A DNA stretch of 64,000 nt from Desmodus rotundus. Lineage: Eukaryota > Chordata > Mammalia > Chiroptera > Phyllostomidae. The stretch's first letter is position 1. Every line of letters begins with the position of its first letter. Positions 10,377 through 22,709 of this stretch are shown piece after piece. The stretch lies in contig NC_071392.1 in the NCBI RefSeq assembly GCF_022682495.2, positions 133,485,318 through 133,549,317 of the forward strand. Direction: 5' to 3'. The translations under genes were made by a program, and so were the position numbers. The notes beneath the pieces were generated by a model. The model was not told the origin of the DNA. It did not search any database and worked only from the letters and a program-made list of their open reading frames with translations.

Positions 10377-13300
10377 TTAAGGAAATGTCAGTTGCCATAT
10401 TTTTTAAAAGATGGGGTAGCTGTTGGGAATGGGGTGGCACACATACACACACACCTTCCCAATGCCCAAGTGTCCTGCTTGGAGCCTCTGTTATGGTAAA
10501 CAATAAAACAGTGCTAGGAACAGTTACTTTAAAAGCATGGGAAACTAATTTCCTGGGACAGTTGATTAAAAGGCAGACATTTTCTGAAAATATTCATTCT
10601 TTCCCATTTGGAGAAGAGTCAAAGCTCATTAGTGGTTAGATAGTAGAAGGCATTTTCATGTTCTTCTACTTATTTCTACCAAAATAACCAATTTCCTTAG
10701 AACCACTTTCTCAAGAGCTGTTACCATAAATAAAGCCAGCAGAGAGCGCACAAGTGCAGTCATTGTGGAGGTAGAAAACCTGCTTGCAATTCTCCAGTTC
10801 ACCACAATTCTCTTCTGTCTGCAAGATAAATTCTGGAGGGAATGACAGTGGTGTTTGATTGTATATGGACTAAGAGATGTGCTGATCCTAAAAACCAATG
10901 CAAGTTATTTTTAGTGTTGGAATTGAAGGAAATTATATAGCATCTCTTCAGTTCTCTTTGATGTCTCCTGAGACATTTTGTCAAAAGAATTTCATTGATG
11001 AGTTTACCCATGGGCATAATGGGGAAGGATAATATGCTTTGTATAATCCCACTGCCAAACAGAAGAAGCAGTTGTAATTGTTTTTTGGTTTGAATATGAT
11101 TATATTTAGATTTTTTAATGCAGCAATTTCATGAGAGGAAATAAAATGCAAAATAAAAAAATCTCTTAATTGCTTTAAAACATGAGAAAACAACTGAAGC
11201 TTCCAGAACCATTATTTTACAAATTGACCAGAACCAAAAATGTATAAAAGAAGAAGGAGAAAGAAAAGAAAAGATGAAAATCAAGAAAGAAAGAAACAAA
11301 CAAACTTGCTAAGGCTCCCAGCTCATTAAAAAAAAACACATTTGAGAGAAATGATAAAATAATTGTAAATACCAGATTTATTTCTGAAAGCAAAAGGCAA
11401 TGAAAGAGATGAAGGCAGAAATGACACTTAAGCAATAAACACATTCAAGTAATGTACCTCTTTCCATACACACTCCATTCCCATTGGCATCTGAGCATGG
11501 ATCTTCATTCAAGAGGTTTAACCTACTCCAAGGAAAACGAATAAAGAAGAGTGTAGCTCAGTGCATGAAGATCTTCACATATATAGACTGGTGTGAACTC
11601 TCTACCTCACATACTATAATTTAGGTGCTTTTCCTTCAAAACTATTACGGCATCTCCATGGAACCAGGATAATTCTCAGCAGCACTAGTGGTGTGCTCAC
11701 TGTTACTGTAAGTGAGATAAATGATAGCAAACTTGTCTAAGCAGATGCAGCTAATAACGGAGGCACAGACACATAATATGGCAAGAACAGAAGTGTTCAA
11801 CAGCAGAAAACAGAAGCCACAGAATCACTATGAGCATGTTAGTGTGTATCACTGAATTAATGATGTGTGTGTCTAGTCAGTTTTACCTACATCTCCATCT
11901 CCAGTGCAGCCAAATTCTTCAAAAGGTCAGAGTCACAAACTTGTGAAAGAGAACCCCTCTTGGGTTTCAGGTCTTCACTTCCATAAAATCCCAAGAAATT
12001 GCTAGTAGAGGAATAAAGACAAAGTCCTTAAATGATAGAGCACTTAATGAGATCGGGAGAATGAGTCTCTAATGTCCACCCACATTAAAGGGAAATAACA
12101 TTATCTATTTCAACCTCAGTTCTTATAGGCTAAAAAAATCTGAAACAAATAGATGTGGCTTACAGCAGTGCCTCTTCTATTTAGTTTGCCCCCTCCTCAT
12201 CACCATTGTAGTCGATATTATGCATTTTCTCCTTATCCACACTTGTAAGAGAAACCTCTGGAAAACTCAGCTCACCACTCCCTCGAGAGGGTTCTTGAAG
12301 AGGAGTGAAAAGATGGAGGCAGCATAGTTTAGGCAAATGTTTTAATCTTTGATATAGAAATATAATGGAAAGGAGGGAAAATAAGCATTAAAAAACAGAG
12401 TCACCATCTTCTGGCCTCTAGTTCTCAAAATTTTAAGATAGTGCCTTCAAATGACCCGACAGAAATGAGTCCAAATAAGGCTTCATTTTGTGTGGGCAGG
12501 TGCTGGCTGGGTTTATTGGGCACCAGAATCCTGACTGACATCGTCATGATGGTTTGTTCAGTCCTGGTGGCCATGTACAGCACCCTTTCATGAGGTTTAT
12601 TAACGTGAAATCTTTATGAAGATGACAAATAGCCTTGTAAATGGTTAGACCCACACCCAGAGAATTAAAACTCACAGAAATGAATCTGGAAATATAATCA
12701 ACTAAAATATTTTGACATAAACTACTAGTTCCTCTTTACAAAGGAACTGGTGAAATTTCAGAGGCCTGGAGGAATTCCTCTTCTGATGTCTTCTCAGGGC
12801 CCATGCTGTTCTCACCTGTCCTGTCTGCACAGTTGCCTTTCTGCTCTACTTGAAACCCTAAGGAAGGGCAGTCCTGGTTTGGGCAGCCTGATTTCTCATA
12901 CCATCTAACCTGGGCCCTGAGCATTTGTCTGTGTTCCCTGGTTGGCTCTGCAGCACTTTCTGAAACACCTCAATGGTGGGATGGTTATTCCAAATTTCTT
13001 AAGTGAGAAAGAACTTCTTCCTGATGAGATTTTAAAGTTAAAATGGCTTTCTCCCCTGAAACCACATTTCCTAGAATTGATGATTGAAATTCTCTTCTGC
13101 TCAAGCCCCAACAAGACCAGCTCTGGGGTTGGAGTGTGGAGGACATTGTTGTTGATAATTTCATGTTCAATAGGCTAGGACTTCCCAAAAGTTGACTCGA
13201 ATGCAAATGTTTGGTTACTCTAGGGACCCACCTGGGCACATTCTGGTTCAGGTCTAGGAGGAGCCCTGGCAAGTTCATTGAGGGAGCTTACAGGTGATTC

Positions 13301-13730
13301 TGATCATGAGACAGTTTAGGAAGCCACTAGAATGCTCCATGTCCCCTAGAAGGGCTCTGGACTGCAGCTCTGGAAATTAAATATTTGGAGAGCAGATGCC
13401 AGAATACAAATGATATTATGAAGTGTTTAGCTGACTTGATTCTAGTTAGATATTATAAAAAACATGGAACAAAAAAAATAACTTCTGAAAAAACTTTGTG
13501 AATCCCAAGATTCTTCATGGGATGTTTGCCCACTTTCCTGCTGAGATTGGTTTTAAATGGAGTGGGGGGGGCACTTTATGGAGCATGATAGCACGGGAAA
13601 ATGGAAATCAGAAATGTGCTAGCATATAGAAGCAGAAAGAAGGCAGGGAAGAAGCAATTTGTTAGAGGTACAGCTGGTAGAATACAGGCTTTTTCCTGGC
13701 AAACTCCTGACCCTGTGTGTGGCTTTGTAT
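10377..13730. other. Unique AT-rich DNA, no gene seen
   Basis: About 3.3 kb with no recognisable repeat consensus and no exon that I can support. Small CA runs occur near 10439-10453. The open frames of 60-116 codons lie on both strands and overlap one another. Confidence 0.4.
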
Positions 13731-13734
13731 CAAT

Positions 13735-13970
13735 TGTGTTGATTTAGCCAAGGCAGTGGCTACTAGTCTCGTATTGCTATTGAAATTTAAGTTAATTACA
13801 ATAAAAGAACACTACAAATCTACAAATTTGCTTGCTCAGTCCCACGAAACATATTTCAAGTGCTCTAAGAACCACACGTGGCTAGTGGCTACTGCACTGT
13901 CCTTTCTGCAGATGGAAAGGACATTTCTACTATCATAGAAAGTTCTGTTGCACAGTGTTGGTCTATATGC
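13735..13970. repeat. hAT-type MITE (family not assigned)
   Basis: Contains 'acatatttcaagtgctctaa', 'ccacacgtggctagtggcta', 'ggaaaggacatttctact' and 'agaaagttctgttgcacag'. This is the common mammalian MITE motif set (tgtccaatagaactttctg .. agccacatgtggctagtggc), read in reverse. Ancient and diverged. Confidence 0.65.
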
Positions 13971-15885
13971 AACCACTGAGGGGAGTAAAGGGTACCACAA
14001 GCAATTTGACCATCACTGAGGTAATGTTGTTTTCTGATATTGGTGGAGCTTGCTGAATAACATGTCAGGATGGAATTGCTCACTGTTTTAAACTGAAGCC
14101 TCCATATCTTGATTAAGAGACAAAAAAGAAATGTGTATTGTGGGAATACCTCAGTGATGACCTGAGCCAATCTCTTCTGAGATTACTCAGTTTTAAACTT
14201 CACAACTCTTTGAAACTCTTGTCAAAACTTTTAATGTGGTCAGAGAAATGTGTGGAATCCTTGAGAGTTTGTTTTTGTTTTCTTTTTTTTCAGAACTGTT
14301 ATTGGAGGTTCATCTCTGACTCAGATATTGAGTGTTTGCAACTTTGTCTGGAAAGACCCTTGAAAGAGGCCTGCTTTTCAGCAGAGGAGGGCGGAACACT
14401 TCATTCTTCCCGTCATCTTCTGATACATGGAGGAAGCAGATAGTTTGAGATTGGCCTTAAGAATCAGGGTGTTTTATGGGGAGAGAGGCTGAGGGTGGTG
14501 GGTGGAAAAAATGAAAAAGAAAATCCATACAAGGTTGTTGTAGGTTGTGTTGTTTGATCTTCTATGCAAAAAGGGCTGGATGCTGAGGTGCATTTTGCAT
14601 TATTTCCTGAAGGTGGAGATGTTGGAGCTTGGATGAGTTTTGTAGCTGTGAGCAAGAGACACCCAGGCTTTCCATGAATTGTTCTCCAATTAAAGATAGA
14701 AGGATCTGGTGTTGCAGGCTGGATCATGAGATAGTGGTGGGTAAAAATTATTTTAAAAATTCATTCAAATTCTTAGAAAGAATAAAACTGGACTCCAAAG
14801 TGACCACATAAATATTTTTTTGAGAGGAAGAATTGTCAAGAAACTATTGGGCCAAAATATATTTTAGAAACTATTTACTACTCCTGATACATTGCATTAG
14901 AAAACCATGAGATATTTATAGCCAAAATTTCTTTTGGCATCTGTTTAAATTGGCATCTTCCAATTTTCCTCAAGGGTTCTAGTTCAGCCCATCAATTAAT
15001 TAATACCTATTAACTGAATGTCCTTTACATGCAAATGAAACAGTGTTTCTCAGCTCAGCATGTTCCTTGGCATATAATTTCTGATACCCTGAATTATAAT
15101 TTTTACTAGCACTTAGAAAAGCTAGTCTCAGCCTCCTCTCCTTTTTATTTTGTAGCCTCTGGTTCCTAGTTCAAGAGCATGGTGTCTAGCATATGAGTAT
15201 TTGTTAAATGAGTGAATGAATTAGAAAATCACACTTTAATCAGAATATCCTAGGTTAGTCAGTAAAATGTACTTGGAGTATGGTGGTAAAGATGTTATTG
15301 AGTGTCAGCCTTCTTCATAATAATGCCCTATATTTAGATAGTGCTCTTCACTCTTGCAAAACTCTTTCACACCTATAATTTTATTTGATTTGCTGTTAAA
15401 CCTTAGATAATGTTATTAGCCTTCATATGCCTTCATTTTTCACCCATGGCAAAAAAAAGATCCCCAATAGATAGACCATTATCTTTTCATCAAGATGCTG
15501 TAAGAGTTATTATTAATTCCCTAGAATACTGTTAGAAGTCAATCTGAATATAAAAGGGAGCACCATCACTTTTGAAGTTTATAAAGCCTATTTATTATAG
15601 TATAAATGGGAAAAACTGCTCCAATAAATTAGTACAATTCTAATATGAATGCCAAGTTGTCTCTGACTGGGACTTGACAGAATGTGAGAAATTGGGGCTT
15701 TAAAATCCTGCTGACATTATTCTGGAAAGCAAGCCTCATAACAGACCTGATTATTTTGTAGCCAACTAATTTTCTATACCTCCAGGCCTTCCTCTAAGTG
15801 TTTTCTCAGGTAGTTTGCACAGTCAGCCTTAGTGAACATGAGTTTTATTCCCCAAGCTGTATATACATTTCTTCAGTGCAGAGGT
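13971..15885. other. Unique AT-rich DNA, no gene seen
   Basis: A good 3' splice-like signal occurs at 14281-14293 (tttttttcag) with open sequence after it, but no donor site follows before the stop, so I do not call an exon. Nothing else is supported. Confidence 0.35.
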
Positions 15886-15889
15886 AATG

Positions 15890-16115
15890 TGAGGCCCAGT
15901 GGTCAAGGGCATGGATTCAAACCCCAGGTCTACCACTTACCAGCTGTGGGAGCTTGGCAATTCATTCACCTCTCTTACTCTAAGCTTCCTTGTGCCTTAA
16001 ATGGAACTTATTATACTTCCTTCCCAGAGGAGGAATCAGAATCAAATCATTGTCTTCCGTATAATAAATACTCAATAAATGGTAACTATGATTATATTCT
16101 TGTTAAATTTTCTTT
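15890..16115 (+). repeat. MIR SINE
   Basis: MIR core order is visible: 'attcaaaccccaggtctacc', 'acttaccagctgtgggagct', 'caattcattcacctctctta', 'aataaatactcaataaatgg'. Ancient tRNA-derived SINE, plus strand. Confidence 0.8.
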
Positions 16116-16390
16116 CTCATTCACTTTTCAGTGTCTATAGAAATGTTAGGAACTTGGAAGGTAACAAGTAATGCTTCCCAATTTAAGTAGAATGTTGTTC
16201 ACATAGTGTTAATCATCTTGATCTTTCTTTCATTGATCTTAGTGTCCATTTCTATAGCTGGGTCAGGACATATTGCCTATTAAAATAAGATGATGGAAGT
16301 TCAGTGTAGAATAAAAACATGTAGTTTCCTTTAGTAGGTTGGGAAGATTCTTGGTAAATTAAGTATTAAAATTTGCTCTTTTATTGCAAA

Positions 16391-16592
16391 ACAGTCACAA
16401 GAATGTATAGTACAGCATAGGGAATATAGTTAATAATATTGTAATTATTATATATGGTTTCAGGTGGGTACTAGACTTAACCGAGGGATCACAATTATAT
16501 AAATGTCTAAGCACTATGATATACCCCTGAAACTAATATAAAATAATAATAAATGTCAACTGTAATTGAATTTTTTAAAAAATTAAAAAAAA
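16391..16592 (+). mobile_element. L1MA-type LINE 3' end
   Basis: 'gtatagtacagcataggga', 'gtttcaggtgggtactagac', 'atataaatgtctaagcacta' and 'cctgaaactaatataaaata', followed by an A-rich tail, match the 3' end of old L1MA-type elements known in laurasiatherian mammals. Severely 5'-truncated. Confidence 0.75.
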
Positions 16593-17767
16593 AACTTTCT
16601 TAGAAACACTTGTTAACATGACAAAGACAAAATAAAGACAACTGAGGTGGAATGTTGATTTAAAACTCCTCAGTTTTATTCATTGTTTTCCAAAACTAAG
16701 CCTAATTTAATCAGTATAAAAAACAATAGTAATGTCTCAAATGCTTTATTGTGGCAAATATAGATAATTAAAAAAAATGAAATTCTTGCTCTGAAAATCC
16801 AGATGGGAAACCTTTCTCTGGTAGCATTATACAGCAAGCACCTTCTCTCTTGGGGAGAATTCCAGGATTCCCAAGTTAGATTTCCACCTGACACTAGCCT
16901 TTTTCTAGGAAAAATGATGAGCCAGACCACATTTGGGGAAAGGGAAAGTAGGTAGAAACTCTAGGCTTCTCTGGAAGGTATACTTCCACATTGTCAGAGT
17001 TAACCATCTGATGACAATGGTATTTTGCATCTCTGTAAGATGGTCTTTCTGTTGTGGTACTCCTAGCCCTCATGATGGTAAAGAATTTGAAGAGTAAAAA
17101 TAATTTACTGTCCTTTCAGTATTGCCAGTGATGAAGGGATGCATCCAACTATTTATCCATTGATGGTCTTCTGTTATACACCCCCATACTCTGGTCCTTA
17201 TGGATCAAGACCATTTCTTCAGGTAGCCACTGCCTGAGTATGAACAGGAGAAAGGACTGTGCATTCATTTCTGGGTCTGTTTTGCTAGTTTTGATGTCAG
17301 TGCTTTGAGCTGAAGTTTCTGGACAAAGACTGCCAGGGATGGTCCCAGCTCATTATATTTGGGTGAATTTGTTGTTTCATTTAAAGAAGAGCTGTGAATA
17401 GATGACTAGTTGTAATACATCTGAGTTGGTGATGCAAGAACAAGAGTTTATTGAGTGATCTTTGCCCACAGACATTGAAATCTTTGCCTTCTACTTTCTG
17501 CACCACACCAACTTCCGCTCTATATACCAGTTTCAGATCTAAAGATGATAATAGTATCTGCCTGCTATGGTTTTTGTGAAGTGTAAGTGTGGTCATTCAT
17601 GTGACTGGCAAATAGTATGAGAGGGGAATTTTCTTTTGGTGGGTGGGCCCCTGGTAGTACAGGATTCACCCCTCTGGTGAGTGTTGTAGGAACTCATATG
17701 TATCAGTGTACTCACTGGTGTTGTGAGAGGTTGCATTTTCTTTCAGTGAATTCTTTTGAAGATTTTT
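16593..17767. other. Unique DNA, no gene seen
   Basis: No gene, RNA or repeat is supported. Confidence 0.35.
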
Positions 17768-17905
17768 TTTAAAAAATGTATTGTTCAATTATAGTTGTCC
17801 CAATTTTTCCCTCATTGCTCTCCCCTGCCCCACCCACCCCCACTCCCACAGTCAATCCCCACCCTGTTGTCCATGCCCATGGGTCCTTTATACACGTTCC
17901 TTGAC
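17768..17905 (-). mobile_element. Truncated young L1 3'UTR fragment
   Basis: On the minus strand: 'gtataaaggacccatgggca', G-rich sequence, then 'gacaactataattgaacaat' and an A-rich tail. This is the same bat L1 3' end as at 10229-10376 and 38250-38530. It sits directly against the mariner relic that follows, so it probably inserted into it. Confidence 0.8.
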
Positions 17906-18300
17906 TCTTTCAATGCATTTGCCCATTTCATGATGAGCGATTTACAAGCCCACCTGTCCACACCGCTCTGTGTGTTCAGCAGTTTTTGACTAAAAACAGC
18001 GTGACCCCCATGTCTCACCCTCCGTGTTCACCTGATCTTGTCCCCAGCAACTCTTTCTTTCCCCTTGGCTTGAAAAAGACCTCAAAAGGAAACATTTTGT
18101 GGATGTGGAACAGGTGAAATAAAAAATGGCAGAAGCACTAAAAAACATCAAAATTGATGAGTTCAAACACTATTTTGAGCAGTGGAAAAAATGTCTGGAT
18201 AGGTGTATTGCATCAAATGGAGAGTACTTTGATGGTGACTGAAGTTTAAACATGTAAGAATAAATACACAATTTTTTATAACAAATTTTGTTTTGGGGGA
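17906..18300 (+). pseudogene. Mariner (Tc1/mariner) transposase C-terminal relic
   Basis: Conceptual translation across frames gives HTALCVQQFLTKNSVTPMSH then P-P-C-S-P-D-L-V-P-S, which matches the mariner 'HPPYSPDLAP' block holding the last acidic residue of the DD34D triad. About 170 bp on comes FEQWKKCLDRCIASNGEYF-DGD, the typical mariner C-terminus. An upstream piece resembling 'HDNAPAHTA' is degraded. Stop codons and frameshifts interrupt it, and the N-terminal DNA-binding region and the first two acidic residues are absent. A terminal inverted repeat was not seen on the 3' side. Confidence 0.8.
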
Positions 18301-19436
18301 TCCTCCATTGTTAGTAAATGTTCAATAAATGTTGGTTGTTATAATTATGATTTATTTAAAGATGTTTGATACTTAAATACCATTGGAGGAAAAAGCATCC
18401 TTTTTGAAGGAGGTTGTTTTTTGTTGCTCACTTTATAGATGATATTTTTACATTTAAATTCTTATCATTTGACCCAAATGTCCTAAACCAACCTGGGAAA
18501 CAGCAAGAGCAGCTCCTCCCACTTTTGCTCTCTTACCAGCATCCATCCTTTTAAGTTATATTTTAATCATTGGCTAAAATAGATAGCAAACCTGAATTTA
18601 AAAAACAAAAATTGAGGGAATTTAACATAGTTGTATGCATTTAAATTGCTCCTGTGGATATGAAACAATGTTTAAAGGAATCTATTTTACAAGACTAAAA
18701 ATAAAAAGGAGGAAAACACAGAAATTCATATAGCACTCTTTGTTATTTGAATCAATAGCACTGTTCACATGAAGAACTGAATAATTACACTTTTGTTTGG
18801 TGTTGGAAACCCCAATTTATCTCCTTGTGATTTGTTTTTTGGATATCAATAGAATATCTTTGTTCTTTAACAGTTTCTTGCTCTGATTTCTTCCTCCCCT
18901 CTATACTTGGAATGTTTTTTCTGTCCCAGAAACTTAGCATTTATTCCATGCTGGGAAATCGGCATGTGCTATAAAAATATGTTTTTCAAACAAACATTTT
19001 TAGAAGAAATCTCAAGAGTAGAGCACAGCATTTTTCTGGTGAGAAAACTGACATCTGTACCATTCCTAGAAGGATCCACATTCCAAAAAAGAGAGACGGC
19101 AGGAATGTTTGTATTTAGAAAGAGTAAGACAGCATTTGCTTGACTGACCACTAGGTTTAAAGCACTGTTGTAAGTGTCTGCATACATCTGACTGCTTCAT
19201 TTTGTCCTCACAATGTTGCTATGGGATATGTGCTACCATTTAATATTATTTCTATGGGAACTGAAATTTGGTGAGGTTAACTTTGAACCCAGATCTGTTT
19301 GACCCCGAAGACACTTTCTACCATGTTACATTGCCTCTCAAGACAGTCCAATCTCATTATTTCATTATTGACATTAACTAAAAATTTTTTTTGAGTAAAA
19401 CAAAATTTTGAGAAGAAAATATTCTTTCTTTTTCAG
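18301..19436. other. Unique DNA upstream of candidate exon
   Basis: No repeat consensus recognised. If the exon at 19437 is real this is intron. The last 60 bases hold a possible branch site (cattaac near 19371) and a pyrimidine-rich run ending in CAG at 19436. Confidence 0.35.
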
Positions 19437-19610
19437 AAACTCAGCAGTGAAGACGTCAAGAAGACTTCTGTCAGAATTTCTATCAAGAGCTGGGAAATTA
19501 TGGAATTTCCAGGCTCAACAGTTATTCCAGAAGGAATTATATATGTGAATAGTGGTTTTTTACTCTGCTGCCATGGTGAAATGATCAAACTTTTCAGAGA
19601 GTTCCAGTTG
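19437..19610 (+). CDS. Candidate internal coding exon, gene unknown
   Basis: The segment is 174 bp, exactly 58 codons, open throughout in the phase set by its own splice sites (phase 0 at both ends). Upstream is 'attctttctttttcag', a strong acceptor. Downstream is 'ttg|gtaagagtg', a near-consensus donor. The peptide begins KLSSEDVKKTSVRISIKSWE and later reads PGSTVIPEGIIYVNSG then FLLCCHGEMIKLFREFQL. The pattern P-G-x-x-V-I then Y-V-x-S-G faintly recalls the start of a cyclic-nucleotide-binding fold, but I cannot name the gene. No ATG is expected in an internal exon. No other exon is visible in the window, so introns would be very long. A chance open reading or a pseudoexon is possible. Confidence 0.5.
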
Positions 19611-19799
19611 GTAAGAGTGCTATGATGTAGAGAAGTGTCTCAGCCTCTGATCAGACAGCATTGCCCGTTATGGGAAGGTCAGTGTTTCCACAATAGTCTC
19701 TGTGGGCTCTAGTGAGAGGGACTTGGGCCTGTGTTGTGGAACAAGTAGGCAGGCAGTGCCTTCCTTTTAAAAAGGCAGAGCGTTAACATAGGAAACGTT

Positions 19800-20290
19800 G
19801 GCTTATAAAAATGATATTGGTTCTTTATCTGGAGTCTATGGACCTCTAAAATGTCTATGGTTGGTATTCAGAGGGTCTGTGAACTTGAATGAGAAAATAA
19901 TCATATCATTTTTATTAACCTCTAAATGAAATTTGGTATTTACTTTAATTATGAATGTAGACAACAAACCACAATAGTATCTATAGTACCTGTGACTTTG
20001 TCATCAATAGAAATCAGCTATATTCAAATCACGTTATAGTTGTTACAGAAGTATCAAACTCTCTCAAAGTCATAGGGATTACTAAACTCACCGCTAGACC
20101 CTGTTACTTAATACACAAATAAAGAAGTATGCATATTTCTATGTTACATATTTGTTTTTAAAATATTTTGATAACTGTGTATCAAGGTGTTGTTTCTGTT
20201 TATAATTCTCCATATTTTATTTTATGCATTTAAAATATTATTCTGAGGGTGTTCCCAATAAAAAGAGGTTGAGAACTGTGCTTAAGAAAC
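19800..20290 (-). repeat. Ancient hAT-like non-autonomous DNA transposon
   Basis: Read on the minus strand it contains 'acagttatcaaaatatttta', 'caacaactataacgtgattt', 'tgatgacaaagtcacaggta' and 'ttgttgtctacattcataat', ending near 'agacattttagaggtccata'. These are blocks of an old mammalian hAT MITE with 'ggttaagaacc'-type ends. The exact family is not assigned. Confidence 0.55.
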
Positions 20291-22709
20291 AGGTAACAAA
20301 AATACATGTTTAAAATTATAACTCCCCTGACACAATATTTTTGCTGATCTTTGGATTTTATTCAGAGTAACTCAATATTTCTTCAAGTTCTGTTCATGTA
20401 CCAGTTTTAACTAATGTCTGTAACACATTTCAGAATCTGTATCAATCAAATTTTTTAAATCACCAATTTGTATTGGGATAATTAAACTGCATCTGAAATT
20501 TGCATATATCATACAGAAAAAAATTATATTGTCATCAATTTTCTGCATCTCCAGGTATTCTGGAGATGGAGGTGGGGGTGGGCATGCATTTGAAAGACAG
20601 AGTCTCCCTGCACTTGTTGTCAAGTGCTTTTGCAGTTCCAGCCTTCCCTGAAGAGCTGGCAGCCTTCTTTAGGGTTCTTTAAACTGTAATAGCAAATGAC
20701 CTCCTGCCCCCAATATCTTCCTCACCCGCCTGACATAGTGCCTAAAATCTCCACTACTAATCTGAGTTGGGATTAAGGTATTGTAATTTTAGAGCTCCTG
20801 CTCTAAAATAATGCAGGTTACATGCATTGTTTGTTGTATTTTTATACATTATAAATGTCCCTGTAATTCTCTCTTCCTGTGTAAACCCCTTCCCACTATA
20901 CCCACTGGATAACACAGGCTCCTGTAGAAGAGGTCAACCAATTTTGTTGTGAAAAGCAAGAAAAAGAAAACATGATAGCTTCTCAGTTCTTGTGAAAACA
21001 TCATGATATGTATTTTTTTCCTTTTGTTAAAACTTTGATTATGTGGGTCAGTCCCACCTTGCCTCTGAACTTCTAGTGGTGCTGGTAGCTGCTTTCATGG
21101 GTCACTCTAATTTTTTTCATTGGGTAAGTGTCAGTGTCACTCTCAAAACAAAACATAGATGTTTGTTGGCTTGTTTTACCAGCATTTTCCAGCCTTGCAA
21201 AAAAAAAAAAAATCCCTGGGCTAAGGTGTGACTACTAGGAAGCCTGGATTATAACGGAAATATCTTTCCCAAGAGAAAAAAAATACATTGACAGTTGCTG
21301 GCCTCTTTTTGACAGAATGACCTTACATTGCATGTCTTGTAGAGTCTCAGACTACCTCAATGTTCCAGTATAATATTCAGTTATTGGAAATAACTGTCAT
21401 GTATGTGACGTGAAGGTGATGGTAGTTTAGTTTATGTGTGGAGCAAAGAACCAGGGAAGAGTTGACTACAATTAGGAATATCACTAATTACAAGATATTG
21501 GTAAAAACACCAGGTGCCCCTGGTGGGGGTGACACAAGTGAGCGTAAAGAATGAAATAAAGGAGAAGGGGCTGAAACTGTACTGACTCCCTTATGTGTTC
21601 TCTGACTGCCAGGACATCTTTATGATTGAAATGTGCAAATCTGGATTTTAAAACCTCCTCTATGTCAGAGCCATATTTTTAAACCTTCATTTGTGGGCAG
21701 GCTTTGAAGTGACTTGACGACATCTTACAGGAGATGGTAGAGCTCTTCAATTCAATATATTTGTTTCTGTGAGTCCTCCCTCTGTTCTATTTCCAATCCT
21801 GAAATCCACATTTGTGTAGCTCATGGAAACCTAGAAATGTGTTGGTGGTGCTTATTCACTAAAAAGAAGCCCCCAGACCATGTATCACCAAGGAGAATGA
21901 AAAACTGAAGCCATCATTGGTTCAGTAATCCACACTTATTGTTACTTTGTATTTTGAGCATCACCTTTTCCACTTACAAACAGTTATATTATTAAAAAGA
22001 TATTTTCCAAAGATAGTAACCTTGGCAGTAGTTGTCAAGGCTAATAGTTTGACATTTCAGATCACCCACAACTAATCAACTGAACATGGCAACACATTTG
22101 AAAAACCCATTATAGGCGAAAGGCCCTGAAGTAATATGTCAATGCTCGCACTAACAGCTGTTATGTAAACGGGCTGATTTTTCTCTGCTGAATGGTCACA
22201 TGGTTGAGGGAGAGTGGCTTTGAAGGACGCGTGCATGTAGCTGGGAAAGGAGATTGTGTTATTGAATGCCACATATTTATGGGGGAAAAGTCCCTATCAC
22301 TGATGATAAAAACACTCAGTCATCTCTCACAAACGCTTTTAGGGATGTTTTTTTCTCTTCTAAACATAACACTCCCTGAAGGGCATGGAGAGCTGTTACA
22401 CTGTTATTGCCTTCCTATTGGGGAAATGATCTTCAGGACTTCACATCGCAGAGCTGTTGTCCAAGATTTGCCTGAAAGATAAGAAAATAAATAAGCCAGC
22501 AGCTCCAGGTTTCAAAAACTCCCAAGTGCAGATGGACAAATAAGGAAACTAATTTTATTTCTGCAATTCCTATAGATTTTCAAATTATTTTAAGTATTTG
22601 AAGAACCTAGTTTTTTTTAACACTCTGAGCCTTACACCAGATTTATTACTGAGTGATCTTAAAGCTCTTTGTGTATTTTTGTAAAACAAATTAGTACAAG
22701 ATTTCTTAT
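20291..22709. other. Unique DNA, no gene seen
   Basis: No exon, RNA gene or repeat is supported in this stretch. The open frame at 22192-22482 (+, 96 codons) is the longest but has no recognisable domain and no convincing splice context. Confidence 0.35.

Noticed and set aside
10125..10503. 80- and 116-codon minus-strand proline-rich frames
   Set aside because: Antisense of the G-rich L1 3'UTR fragment.
14281..14443. Possible exon after the acceptor-like tttttttcag, peptide NCYWRFISDSDIECLQLCLE
   Set aside because: Open for about 50 codons but ends in a stop with no donor site before it, and no family is recognisable. It could only be a terminal exon and has no supporting polyadenylation signal that I trust.
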